From: JAGZEG01 sp963930185
GTDB taxonomy: Bacteria > Actinomycetota > Coriobacteriia > Coriobacteriales > UMGS124
Length of the DNA stretch: 64,000 bases
Reading direction: 5' to 3'
Assembly (NCBI GenBank): GCA_963930185.1
Contig: CAWVLT010000056.1
Location: 1-64,000, forward strand
The translations under genes and the position numbers were made by a program. The notes under the pieces were generated by a model, which was not told the origin of the DNA, ran no database searches, and saw only the letters and a list, made by a program, of their open reading frames with translations. This document shows positions 52,338 to 61,397 of this stretch, piece after piece (positions within the stretch are counted from its first letter, which is position 1; every line of letters begins with the position of its first letter).

Positions 52338-53537
52338 ATGCAGGCAGCGGCTGACATATATCTGGGCAACGAGGCGAAGCTCGTGGGGCGAGCCCGGTTC
52401 ACGTTGCGACATGGGCACATCACGACGGCGTTCGCGTATGACGACGCCTACCTTGCATGGCCACGCTCATTCGCCATCGATCCGGCGCTGCCCCTCTCGG
52501 CACACTCCGGCTTCTCCGACGGACTGCCCGGCTCACTCTCCGACTGCGCCCCTGACCGCTGGGGCAGAAGGCTCATCCAACGCGCCTCCGCGCGCATCCC
52601 TGATGAGGTTGACTACCTTCTTGGCGTGTATGATCGCACTAGGCAGGGCGCCTTGCGATTCAAGACGCCGGGCTCAGAAGCCTTCTGCACCGAGCAGGCC
52701 GAGATCCCCCCGGTCATCCAACTCCCGAGGCTGCTCGCCGCGTGTCGCGCGGTGCTCACCGAGCAGGACGCCTCGGAACAAGTAAAGTGCCTGCTTGACG
52801 CGGGGTCTTCGACCCTGGGGGGAGCGCGCCCCAAGGCAACGGTCGTCGACGAGCACGTGCTGCTCATCGCCAAGTTCCCCGCACCTGCAGACGAGCACAG
52901 CGTGATGCCGTGGGAGAAAACGGCCCTAGACCTTGCTGCCGCCTGTGGCCTGGCAGTGCCCGCATCCCGACTCGCACGCGTGGGTAACGACTCCGTGTTG
53001 CTCCTTGAGAGGTTCGACCGCGAGCAGGGCAAACGCGTTCCCTACCTGAGTGCCATGAGCCTTCTGGGCGCACATGACGGAGAGGGGCGTGACTACACAG
53101 AGATCGCCGAGGCCCTCTCTGCGTTCGTGGGCAACCCCGACCATGACCTGAGGGAGCTGTTTGGGCGCATGGCGCTTTCTATCGCCATCAACAACACTGA
53201 TGACCATCTTCGCAATCACGGCTTTATCCGCCACGAAGACAGTTGGAGGCTGTCCCCCGCCTTTGACATTAACCCCAACCCTGACCCGGCCGCGCAAAGG
53301 GCAACGTCTGTATTCGGCGAGTCCGGCACACGGCAGGCCCGAGCGCTGAGGGAGTCCGCTCCCTATTTCGGGCTGAGCATTGATATCGCCCGCAGCATCG
53401 TGTCGACGGTGATACGCCAGGTGGGCGCCTGGCGCGTGGTAGCACGCCGCAACGGTTGTCCCGAGGCGGAGATCTCCCGGTTCGGTGCCGTGTTCGAACA
53501 ACGCAACCGCGAGCTGCGCGACGCGTTCGAACTGTGA
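52338..53537 (+). CDS. HipA-family serine/threonine kinase toxin
   Basis: A 399-residue HipA homolog. HipA kinases phosphorylate tRNA synthetases (GltX in E. coli) and induce dormancy. The N-terminal HipA_N-like part is followed by the Gly-rich loop SSTLGGARPK (157-166), which contains the Ser region that HipA autophosphorylates. Then come the ATP-binding Lys in LIAKF (179), the catalytic NNTDDHLRNHG (285-295) and the metal-binding AFDINP (308-313). All key residues are present, so it should be active. It begins 2 bp after hipB. The partner GltX-type target cannot be told from sequence. Confidence 0.93.
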   Translation: MQAAADIYLGNEAKLVGRARFTLRHGHITTAFAYDDAYLAWPRSFAIDPALPLSAHSGFSDGLPGSLSDCAPDRWGRRLIQRASARIPDEVDYLLGVYDRTRQGALRFKTPGSEAFCTEQAEIPPVIQLPRLLAACRAVLTEQDASEQVKCLLDAGSSTLGGARPKATVVDEHVLLIAKFPAPADEHSVMPWEKTALDLAAACGLAVPASRLARVGNDSVLLLERFDREQGKRVPYLSAMSLLGAHDGEGRDYTEIAEALSAFVGNPDHDLRELFGRMALSIAINNTDDHLRNHGFIRHEDSWRLSPAFDINPNPDPAAQRATSVFGESGTRQARALRESAPYFGLSIDIARSIVSTVIRQVGAWRVVARRNGCPEAEISRFGAVFEQRNRELRDAFEL

Positions 53538-53630
53538 GAAGACGCAGGGGCGCCTAGCTCGACGCGCTATACTTGTTCACATGGTGCGGACAGGCCGCAT
53601 GACGAGGGGCAAAGGGGACATGGAGGCTCG

Positions 53631-55254
53631 ATGGCATCGCGAACGGTCAGTCCGACAGGGGGCGTCGCGCACGTCCGGCCGTATCTGCTAGGCTTCTCCC
53701 TCTACTGGGTCTGGACGATCCTGTGCTTTCGCAGCATGCTCGCATTCTCGCCAGACATCGGGCTCGACTCGATCCTCAACATACGCGCGCTGTTCTTCGC
53801 CGTGTCGCTCATCACCACGGCGGCCTTTCATCCCGTCTGCGGCCTGCTTGTGGTCAGGCTGCGGCGTGCCGCACCTGCCCTGTGGTGGGCGTGCGCAGCC
53901 GGCATGGCGTTGTCCGTGGGGTGCGTCGGCCTGGCTCAAGGCCAGGCCGGCGACGCGATGATCGCAACGGCAGGCATCGTCAGCGGCGCCACGAGCGCCT
54001 ACCTCGACGTCTGCTGGGCACAGGCGTACAGGTAGGCTGCACCCCAAGACCTCGGGCCGCTACATCATAGCCTCGCTCGCCATTGCGTTTGCGGGCTTCT
54101 TTGCGCTGGTGCCGCTGTCGCGGCTCCACGCCGGCATCCCCATCGCCATCGCCTGCCTGTTGCCGTTTACCTCGGCGCTCACCCTCCAGCTCGACCGCAA
54201 CGCCGTCCGCCGCGAAGGCGACGCCTCCCAGGACATCGTCGAGGGCGCGGCTGGGGAATCCCTCTCGCACAACGCGGCGCAGATCGCCCGCGTGCTGTGG
54301 CGGCCCATCCTCGGCTCGCTCGTCTTCTTCTTCGCGGACGGCTGCCTGGGAGCCATCTCACCCATCACCGACAACCTCAACGAGTACGGGACCATCTCCA
54401 TCGCCCTCGACCTCGTTGCCACGGTCGCCCTTCTCGCCATTCTGCTCGCGTTCAAGCGCGTGTCGATCGACCTCACCTATAGCGTGGCCATGATCCTGGT
54501 GACCACGGGCTTCGTCGTGCTGCCGTTCGCCCTAGGCGCGCTGGGGCTCTCGCAGACGCGTCTGGCACTCGCCTCTGCGCTCATTGGTTCGGGGATGAAC
54601 CTCTTTGACCTGCTCATACTCTGCATGATCGCGCAGTGCGCCTACGACTGGCGCACCCCCGGCGCCATGGTCTGCGGCGTGGTGCGCGGCGTCACGGTGG
54701 GCATGATCGCCCTCGGGCACCTGCTGGGCAGCTGGGTCGGCCCGCAGATCGAGCGCGAGTCCATGGTCGTGGTGCTCCTCACCGTCGGGGCACTCTACCT
54801 GCTCGTGCTGTCCACGACGTTCTATCTGGGCAGGCGCCGCTCCAAGGGGGTCCTGCTCGAGGAGACGGCCGGTGCCGGCGCGCAACGAGACCTGGCAGAC
54901 ATCATTGACGCACGCGAGGGCGGGCAGGCAACGCCTCCTGCGGGTGCCGCCACCCCAGGCATGCAAGGTGGGCAGACGTCAGGCGCGGCTTCGGACGTGG
55001 CGCCGGCGGAGACCCTCGCCGACCTCACCGCGAGCCGCATCCAGGACGTCTCGCACACCTATCACCTCTCGCGGCGCGAGACCGACGTGTTCGCCCTGCT
55101 CGCGCAGGGCCGCAGCATACCCTACATCGCCGAGACCCTGGTGATCTCGGAGAACACCGTGCGCTCGCACGCGCAGAGGATCTACGCCAAGCTCGACGTT
55201 CACTCCAAGCAGCAGCTGCTCGACCTAGTGCAGGGCACCGACGACGGCAGGTAG
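53631..55254 (+). pseudogene. membrane-bound LuxR-family regulator broken by one frameshift
   Basis: The first part (from ATG 53631) encodes five membrane helices and stops at TAG 54033-54035 after WAQAYR. The next frame continues the same protein without a gap (GRYIIASLAIAFAGFFALVPL, six or seven more helices). It ends in a LuxR helix-turn-helix (RRETDVFALLAQGRS, ENTVRSHAQRIYAKLDVHSK) at 55254. One extra base, or two missing, before 54033 explains the break. Everything else is intact, so the damage is recent, a sequencing error, or a rare programmed frameshift. No cognate flavoprotein gene is adjacent. Confidence 0.85.
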
Positions 55255-55302
55255 CCCATGCGTCCCGGTGAGGGCGGCCGCCTCGCAGCATGGCCCGTAG
55301 GA

Positions 55303-55324
55303 CCCCAGTGGGGCCCCAGTGGGG
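55303..55324. repeat. tandem self-complementary 11-mer between convergent genes
   Basis: CCCCAGTGGGG occurs twice in a row (55303-55313, 55314-55324). Each copy is a hairpin (CCCC-AGT-GGGG), and the two can also pair with each other. It fills the 72-bp gap between the LuxR pseudogene and the S41-like gene and may stop transcription from both sides. Confidence 0.7.
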
Positions 55325-55326
55325 CC

Positions 55327-56799
55327 CTAGTCGGCCAGCGAGGTGCAGGCCCGCTCGAGCTCCACGTCCCTCTCGAGCTGCTCGGGAGCCCAGGCAAGGT
55401 GGACGTCCGGGACTATCCCGCGGCCGATCGTCGCCTGTCCCTCGTATGCCGCCAGGTAGGTGGCGGTGGGAACCACCAGCGAGAAGTCATGGTCGAGGCG
55501 CACCACGCGCGGGCTGGTGTTGTCGAGCGATCCCAGCGTCGCCCTGCCCATGACGCATGCATGGCCCGCGCTGCGCGCCGCCCTGACGAGCCACTCGGCG
55601 GCCTCGCCGGTGAAGCGGTCGGCCAGGATCGCCACGCGGCGGCCCTCGGCCGTCTCGGGGGCAGCAAACCTGGCGTCGGGATAGAAGCCGCCCAGCTCGC
55701 GCACCATGCCCTTGCCGCGCTTGGCGCGCATGTCATCGATCGCCGCGTCGATCTGGCCGTCAAGAGCGGCAGACCCGTCCGCCTGCTCCTCAGACGCGGC
55801 CTGCACATCCGCACACGCCGTCTGCGCACGCAGCGCCTCGAGCTCGGCAATGCGTGCGTCCACGTTGTGGCGCGTGTAGTTCATGACGACGCCGTCCGGG
55901 CCGAAGAGCTCCGCGGGGGTCGCCTCCTGTCCAGGGGCAAGCACCAGGTCGACCAGGGGGTAGATGTCCTGCTGCCCACCGCCGCGCGCACCGCGCACGT
56001 CGATGACCAGCTGTCGTGCCGCGCGCGCCTCCTCGAGTAGGCCGCCCAGCTCGCCGGCAAAGGCCACGTCGGCAGGGCGTCGCAGCGTCAGAACCGCCAC
56101 CTCGCCCCGCCGCGCCAGCTCGCATGCGGGCATGTCCGCGCCCTGCGCCAGCGCCGGCTGCGCTCCGGACCCCTCGTCGCTCGCCCCCGTGCCCGGCATC
56201 CCCTCGTAGGAGGCAAGCTTCACCACGCGCTCGCCCCCGTCGGCGCCGCGCACGGTGACGTGCCGGGCAAACGCCAGCACCACCGACCAGTCCTCGCGCT
56301 CATGATCGACAGGCTCGGCCGTCGTCCACAGCGTGCGCTCAACCTCGGGGCGAATCTCCTCGAGCCGCTGGCCGTTGATCGCGACGATCGCCTCGCCCTT
56401 GACGACCTGCGCGCCCGGGCGAGCCCAAGTGACGTACAGGACGTCGCCGTAGCGCTGCGTGCCGAAGTCTTGGCTCACCCGCCAGGCCGCTCCCGGACCA
56501 ACGAGCAGCTGCAGGCCCGGGTCCTGGAACCAGGTGAGGTAGTGCAGGATCATCTGGGTGAGCGTGCGGTCGCAGTACCTGGGGCTCTGGAACATCCCCG
56601 AGTTGAGGGTGTACAGCTGGCCGATGAACTCGGAGTACCCCGAGGCCTCATAGCGCGCGCAGCTTGCGTAGTCAAGCTGCAGGGTCTTGAGCATCAGGTC
56701 GTAGATGCCCAGGAAGTTGCGCTGGCCGCGCGCCCTGCCGCCGCGTCCGGCCGCGGCGGTGCGATGCCCCGCGGAAGTGTCGCTCGTTCTCTCGGCCAT
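55327..56799 (-). CDS. S41 peptidase-like protein without the usual nucleophile
   Basis: A 490-residue protein with the S41 (C-terminal processing/tail-specific protease) catalytic fold. A helical N-terminal half and a PDZ-like region (AIVAINGQRLEEI) precede the strand VIDVRGARGGG and the RVAILADRFTGEAAEWL motif. The protein continues with VMGRATLGSLDN and ends with TIGRGIVPDV. Where active enzymes read S-A-A-E, this one reads E-A-A-E: Glu399 replaces the nucleophile Ser, and no downstream Lys of a Ser-Lys dyad is seen. It may be an inactive homolog or use another residue. No signal peptide is visible. The ATG at 56799 has a GGGGAGA site. Confidence 0.75.
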   Translation of the reverse strand: MAERTSDTSAGHRTAAAGRGGRARGQRNFLGIYDLMLKTLQLDYASCARYEASGYSEFIGQLYTLNSGMFQSPRYCDRTLTQMILHYLTWFQDPGLQLLVGPGAAWRVSQDFGTQRYGDVLYVTWARPGAQVVKGEAIVAINGQRLEEIRPEVERTLWTTAEPVDHEREDWSVVLAFARHVTVRGADGGERVVKLASYEGMPGTGASDEGSGAQPALAQGADMPACELARRGEVAVLTLRRPADVAFAGELGGLLEEARAARQLVIDVRGARGGGQQDIYPLVDLVLAPGQEATPAELFGPDGVVMNYTRHNVDARIAELEALRAQTACADVQAASEEQADGSAALDGQIDAAIDDMRAKRGKGMVRELGGFYPDARFAAPETAEGRRVAILADRFTGEAAEWLVRAARSAGHACVMGRATLGSLDNTSPRVVRLDHDFSLVVPTATYLAAYEGQATIGRGIVPDVHLAWAPEQLERDVELERACTSLAD

Positions 56800-56928
56800 G
56801 GCCGTCTCCCCTCAGTCAGCTCCAAAAGGCACCGGGCCCGCGGAGGTCCCGCAGACCCGGCGCATCACGCTCTATCGTAACATCCCGACAACGTCGGCCC
56901 GCGCACGGCGAGCCGGCGCCACAGGACC

Positions 56929-58764
56929 CTAGTTGCCCTGGGCGGCGTTGATGCCGGCAAGGCGGCCAAAGGTCATGGCCATGCCGTGCGAGACGCCCAT
57001 GATGGTGGTGGGGTAGTCCTCGGCGAAGCGGCAGCCCATCGTGTTACCGCAGACGTACAGGCCCTTGACCGGCTCGAAGCTCTTGTTGAGGGCGTGGCAG
57101 CTCGCGTCGGCCATGACGCCGTGCACCATGCAGAACGCGAAGATGTTGCTGATCTCGGTGGCGTAGAACGGCGGCTCGACGATGGGGTACAGGCGGTCGG
57201 CGCGCTTGCCGAAGTCGTCGTCACGGCCCTGCTCGGCCAGCTCATTGTAGCGTTCGATGGTGGCCTTGAAGTTGTCGGCCGGGATGCCCAGCGTCTCGGC
57301 GAGCTCCTCGATGGTGTCGCAGATCGCGGTGGCGCCCTCGGTCACCTCCTCGGGCGTGCGCCAGCCGATACGCTCGATGTAGTTGCCCCAGGGCTCGGTC
57401 TCCACATCGTCGACGATCTTCCAGTAGCAGGCGTGGCCGGTGGGCATGGTGTGCACCTGCTCGGGATACTTGGAGTCGAAGATCTGGTAGGTCTTCTGCT
57501 CGGGCTGACGGATGGTAACCTGCGACAGCAGGTGGCCGGGCACGTCCTCGTTGCAGAAGCGCTCGCCGTTCTTGTTGACCAGCAGGAACGGGTCGCAGCC
57601 CAGCGCGCCGCCGAAGGAGTGCGTCATGACCGAGGCGGCGGAGAAGTCGGGCTCGGCACCGGCCCACACAGCCATCTTGAGGCCCATGCCCATGTTGGTG
57701 GGGTTACCCTGGTAGTCGGTGTTGGTCCAGCCGAACATCATCTCGAACGACTCGTGGCTGAAGTAGGAGCGCATCTCGGTGTTGCTGCCGTAGTCACCGC
57801 AGGCGTCAACCACGGCCTTGGCGTTGATCTTGATGACCTTGCCGTCAGCGTCGGTGCACCAGGCGCCCGTCACGGCACCGGAGTCGTCGACGATGAACTG
57901 GTCGCACTTCGTGGAGAAGTGGACGTCGGCCGAGGCCTGGATGATCTCCATGATCTTGTCGTTGAGCGGCACCTGGTCCGGGCGGAAGCAGATGACGTCG
58001 GAGTACATGGGGTAGAGCTCGGTGTCGTAGTCGTACTCGGGGTTGATGGGGTTGTTGAAGCAAGTCATGTACATCTTGCCGTCGGTGGACTCGGCGCCCA
58101 TGCCACTGGTGGGGACCGACGCGCCGTCAATGCCCGACTCGGAGGGCGTCAGGTTGGGATCGAGGAAGACGATGTCGGGGTTAGCCGAGACGTGCCAGTC
58201 AAACGCGGCACCGGAGTTGTCGATCCAGTAGCGCCAGATGCGCGGGTCAGGACGCCAGCCATTGGCCTGCAGCTCGGCATTCAGCATGCCGATCTTGTCC
58301 TCGGCCGAGTACTCGACGCCAGCGCTCACCGAGAAGCTCGAGTTGATGTTGCCGAACTGGGCGGCGCGGCAGTTGTAGCTCTCGGACTGCTCGACGCAAA
58401 TGACCTTGACGCCCTCCTCGACGGCGGCGCGGGCGGCGCACAGGCCGGCGACGCCCAGGCCCACGACGAGCACGTCGCACTCGAGCTCCTCGTCAGCGGA
58501 CTCGGGAGCGGCGGGAGCCACGAGCCAGCCGGGGATGTACTTGCCGTTCTCGTCCCAGTAGCCGGGGTTTCCGGTGTCATTGACGGCCAGGTGCGTGTTG
58601 CCCGTGGTGCTCTCGGCGGTGGTGGCGTTTGCCTCGTCGGTGGCTTCGGACTCTGCGGCCTCCTCGGCAAGCGCGGTGCTCGCCAGGCTCGCTACGCCCG
58701 CAGAGGCAACGACCGCTGCGGCGCCAACGCCAAGAAACGAACGACGGGTCAGATCTGAGCTCAT
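56929..58764 (-). CDS. Tat-exported FAD-dependent flavoprotein (fumarate reductase-like)
   Basis: A 611-residue exported oxidoreductase of the FAD_binding_2 family (fumarate/urocanate/fatty-acid-type reductases used as respiratory or catabolic enzymes in this class). The N-terminus TRRSFLG plus a hydrophobic stretch is a Tat signal. The FAD fold starts with DVLVVGLGVAGLCAARAAVEE (GxGxxG). The substrate-side NGERFCNED and the C-terminal GNTMGCRFAEDY and MTFGRLAGINAA motifs are present. Unlike its neighbour it has no C-terminal FMN-binding domain. ATG 58764 has AGGAGG 6 nt upstream. The substrate cannot be read from sequence. Confidence 0.9.
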   Translation of the reverse strand: MSSDLTRRSFLGVGAAAVVASAGVASLASTALAEEAAESEATDEANATTAESTTGNTHLAVNDTGNPGYWDENGKYIPGWLVAPAAPESADEELECDVLVVGLGVAGLCAARAAVEEGVKVICVEQSESYNCRAAQFGNINSSFSVSAGVEYSAEDKIGMLNAELQANGWRPDPRIWRYWIDNSGAAFDWHVSANPDIVFLDPNLTPSESGIDGASVPTSGMGAESTDGKMYMTCFNNPINPEYDYDTELYPMYSDVICFRPDQVPLNDKIMEIIQASADVHFSTKCDQFIVDDSGAVTGAWCTDADGKVIKINAKAVVDACGDYGSNTEMRSYFSHESFEMMFGWTNTDYQGNPTNMGMGLKMAVWAGAEPDFSAASVMTHSFGGALGCDPFLLVNKNGERFCNEDVPGHLLSQVTIRQPEQKTYQIFDSKYPEQVHTMPTGHACYWKIVDDVETEPWGNYIERIGWRTPEEVTEGATAICDTIEELAETLGIPADNFKATIERYNELAEQGRDDDFGKRADRLYPIVEPPFYATEISNIFAFCMVHGVMADASCHALNKSFEPVKGLYVCGNTMGCRFAEDYPTTIMGVSHGMAMTFGRLAGINAAQGN

Positions 58765-58975
58765 GGTTTTCCTCCTAGCATGAGGTTTGCGGTCCGGGAC
58801 GCCCGGCTTGCGACCCGACCGGAGGGCGCACTCGCACAAGGCAAGCGACGCTCCCGCGGCCAGTCCCAAGCCGTCTCCCGGCTCGCCGCCCATGCTAGGC
58901 TCCTGATAACAAAGTAGGCTCACCCGAAACATATGAAAATGCTCTAGTTCGAGGTGGCAGGGCATCGCAGAAACC

Positions 58976-59022
58976 AAAAAGCCCGATCGTACCTTGCATC
59001 CATCGCCAAGATACGACCGGGC
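58976..59022 (-). terminator. intrinsic terminator of the FMN-domain flavoprotein gene
   Basis: On the - strand GCCCGGTCGTA pairs with TACGATCGGGC (58981-58991 with 59012-59022, one G-U pair) and runs into U5 (58980-58976). It lies in the 317-bp gap 58765-59081, which also holds the upstream region of the 56929 gene. Confidence 0.8.
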
Positions 59023-59081
59023 GCGCTATCAGAAACGCTCTCGCTAACTGCGTAATGACCGCGGACCGGAAAGCCCCGCGA

Positions 59082-61094
59082 CTACGCTACGGCTTGCTCA
59101 AGCGCAGCGGTGACCGCGTCGAGAATCGCATTGGAGGTCACCGTGGAACCAGAGGCGGTCTGAACGCCCTCCGCACCATTGGCCTCGACCACGGCGCCAG
59201 GAATGAGTTCTATGGCCTTGGTACCCACGCCGGGAGTCTCCATGTTGTTGGTGACCTCAACAGCGGAGATCTTGCCGCCCTCGACAGTGACGGTCACCTC
59301 GACCGGGCTGGTCCCGCCAGCGATGCCGATGCCCGTGCCCACGTAGCTACCGTCCTTGTAGGTGGCGGTGCTAGGCACAACAGGCTCGGGCTCAGGCAGT
59401 GCGTTGGAGGCATGCGCGTCGGGGTTCACGGTGCCGGCCTCAGGTGAACCCGTGAGCATCACGCGAGCCGCGCGACGGCCGCTCGAAACGGCCTCTGAGA
59501 TGTTGCCGCCCACGTTATAGATGTAGGCGTACTCGCAGCCCATCTCGCCGGCGCTGTACAGGCCGGGGATCGGGTTGCCGTCGACGTCGAGGATCTCGCA
59601 GTTGGCCGAACGGCGAGGACCGCCCTGCGTGTTGTACATGCAGCCGTAGAGCTTGGTCACGTAGTACGGAGCGCTGATCGGGATGAGGTCGAACGCCTCG
59701 ATCTTGGGCTCTTCGTCCTCGTGGCCGTACTCAATGAGCTGGTCACCCATCTGGGTCAGAGCAACGCCGCGATGGAAGATGGGGTCGGTGTTCTGGGCTG
59801 CGTTGTCGTTGTAGAAGTTAATGGTGTTGGTCAGGGCCTCCTCGTCAAGGCCGGTGAGCGCAGCGATGTCAGCGATGGTCTCGCACTTAACCGTAATGCC
59901 GGCGTTGATGGTGTCCCCCATGTTCCAGCACACACCCTCGACCGCCTTGCGGTGGGCGAAGTTGTTGAAGTTGTAGGAGTAGCCGCCCTCGTCATAGCAG
60001 CCCTGGCCCATGATGCACCAGCAGTTGTCAGGATGGGGCATATCCATCCAAGCGCCGTTGTGGTAGTACTTGCCGTGCAGGGCTAGGCCGCTCAGGCCTT
60101 CCACCGACTCGTTGATCCAGCGCTCGCCGTTCTTGTCGACGTAGATGTACTCGCACGTGGCGTGACTGAACGACGCACGCGCCTCGAATTCGTCGGTCGG
60201 GACGATCTTGTAGCCCAGCATGCAGCCGGAGATGTTGTTCATGTGCCACATGTCGGCACCGAGGCGCTGGGCCATCTTGATACCATCGCCGCGGTTATAC
60301 CAAGAACCTTTGCCGCTCATGTTCGAGTGGCCGGTTGCGTTGTACATCTCCATCATGTCCTTGTCGGCCTCAAAACCGCCGCAGGCAAGCAGTACGCCCT
60401 TATTGGCCTTGAAGCAGCGGCCGTCCTCGCACTCGACGCCGATGACCGTGCCGGCCTCATCCTGGATGAGCTTGACGGCGCGTGCGTCGTAGTACACCGG
60501 GCAACCCAGCTCATCGAACTTAGCAATAAGGTTGCCCCAAGTCTGTGCAAGTTCTGCGCCCGGGAGAGGCTTGTAGCATGGGCAATTCTCAGCCCCTTCC
60601 ATCATGGGAAATTCGCCGATCGGGTCGAAAAAGCTTCCCTCGCCCGTCTCAGGGTCGTGGAACGTTGCGTTACACACCTCTTCGAGCCATGCAATATTCT
60701 GATGGATCTCTTCTGCCCACGCCTCAAGGACATCCTCTGGCACTTCATAGGGATCATTAAGCACCCGCTGATAAACCAAGGCAGATTCCTTGTCGTTCGG
60801 GCAAAACACAACTCCTTGTGTACTACACGAATTGCCGCCGCGCAACTCAAATGGAGCGGCCTCGAGGTTGATGGTGGTTCCCAAGCCCTCAACACACGCA
60901 GTGATAGCGGCGGCAGTGCCAGCACAACCCAAACCACAGATAACAATGTCAGCCTCGGCCTCCCAAACAGGCTCGATCGCCTCCTCGGCATGGGCGACGC
61001 TTACGACACCAGTGGCAGCAGCGGTACTCGCTGCGGTTGCGGTTGCTACGGCCAGACCGGCACTCTGCACAAACGAACGACGAGAAATAGGCAT
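59082..61094 (-). CDS. Tat-exported flavoprotein with FAD and FMN-binding domains
   Basis: A 670-residue exported oxidoreductase. The Tat signal is SRRSFVQSAGLA. The FAD domain begins DIVICGLGCAGTAAAI and contains LRGGNSCSTQG and the NGERWINESVEG segment. The closing helix is GGNISEAVSSGRRAA. Residues about 580-665 form an FMN_bind (PF04205) domain ending ASGSTVTSNAI, where a Thr in the family's SGAT-like motif carries covalent FMN. This FAD-plus-FMN layout is that of extracellular fumarate/urocanate-type reductases fed by a quinol or flavin chain. ATG 61094 has AAAGGA 6 nt upstream. Divergent from its LuxR-type regulator. Confidence 0.93.
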   Translation of the reverse strand: MPISRRSFVQSAGLAVATATAASTAAATGVVSVAHAEEAIEPVWEAEADIVICGLGCAGTAAAITACVEGLGTTINLEAAPFELRGGNSCSTQGVVFCPNDKESALVYQRVLNDPYEVPEDVLEAWAEEIHQNIAWLEEVCNATFHDPETGEGSFFDPIGEFPMMEGAENCPCYKPLPGAELAQTWGNLIAKFDELGCPVYYDARAVKLIQDEAGTVIGVECEDGRCFKANKGVLLACGGFEADKDMMEMYNATGHSNMSGKGSWYNRGDGIKMAQRLGADMWHMNNISGCMLGYKIVPTDEFEARASFSHATCEYIYVDKNGERWINESVEGLSGLALHGKYYHNGAWMDMPHPDNCWCIMGQGCYDEGGYSYNFNNFAHRKAVEGVCWNMGDTINAGITVKCETIADIAALTGLDEEALTNTINFYNDNAAQNTDPIFHRGVALTQMGDQLIEYGHEDEEPKIEAFDLIPISAPYYVTKLYGCMYNTQGGPRRSANCEILDVDGNPIPGLYSAGEMGCEYAYIYNVGGNISEAVSSGRRAARVMLTGSPEAGTVNPDAHASNALPEPEPVVPSTATYKDGSYVGTGIGIAGGTSPVEVTVTVEGGKISAVEVTNNMETPGVGTKAIELIPGAVVEANGAEGVQTASGSTVTSNAILDAVTAALEQAVA

Positions 61095-61397
61095 GTTTGA
61101 TCCTTTCTTTAAACGGGCGACAACCAACCGCGCCGCATGCGCCGCAGAAAGTCGCTTCGGATGACTGCCATCCTATGCCGCAAGGTTCCGCGCGCCTGTT
61201 TCAAGGATGCTTAAACACCTCAGCAACCTGCTTAATAAGGCGAAAAGGCTCGTACCAAGACCAGTCGGGTACAAAGGTAGCTGTTTTGTCATATAGTAGG
61301 ATTTAATACATCGCAGATATTTCTGGTGTATCAGACTCGACGGCACCCTGCATCACGTCAATCAACGGCCACAAGAGAGGGGCGTAGCAACACAGTC
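61095..61397. other. divergent promoter region of the flavoprotein and its LuxR regulator
   Basis: About 300 bp, AT-rich between 61270 and 61320 (TTGTCA at 61286, TTTAATA at 61302), with no gene. It should hold both promoters and the LuxR operator, but I see no clear inverted repeat. Confidence 0.45.
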
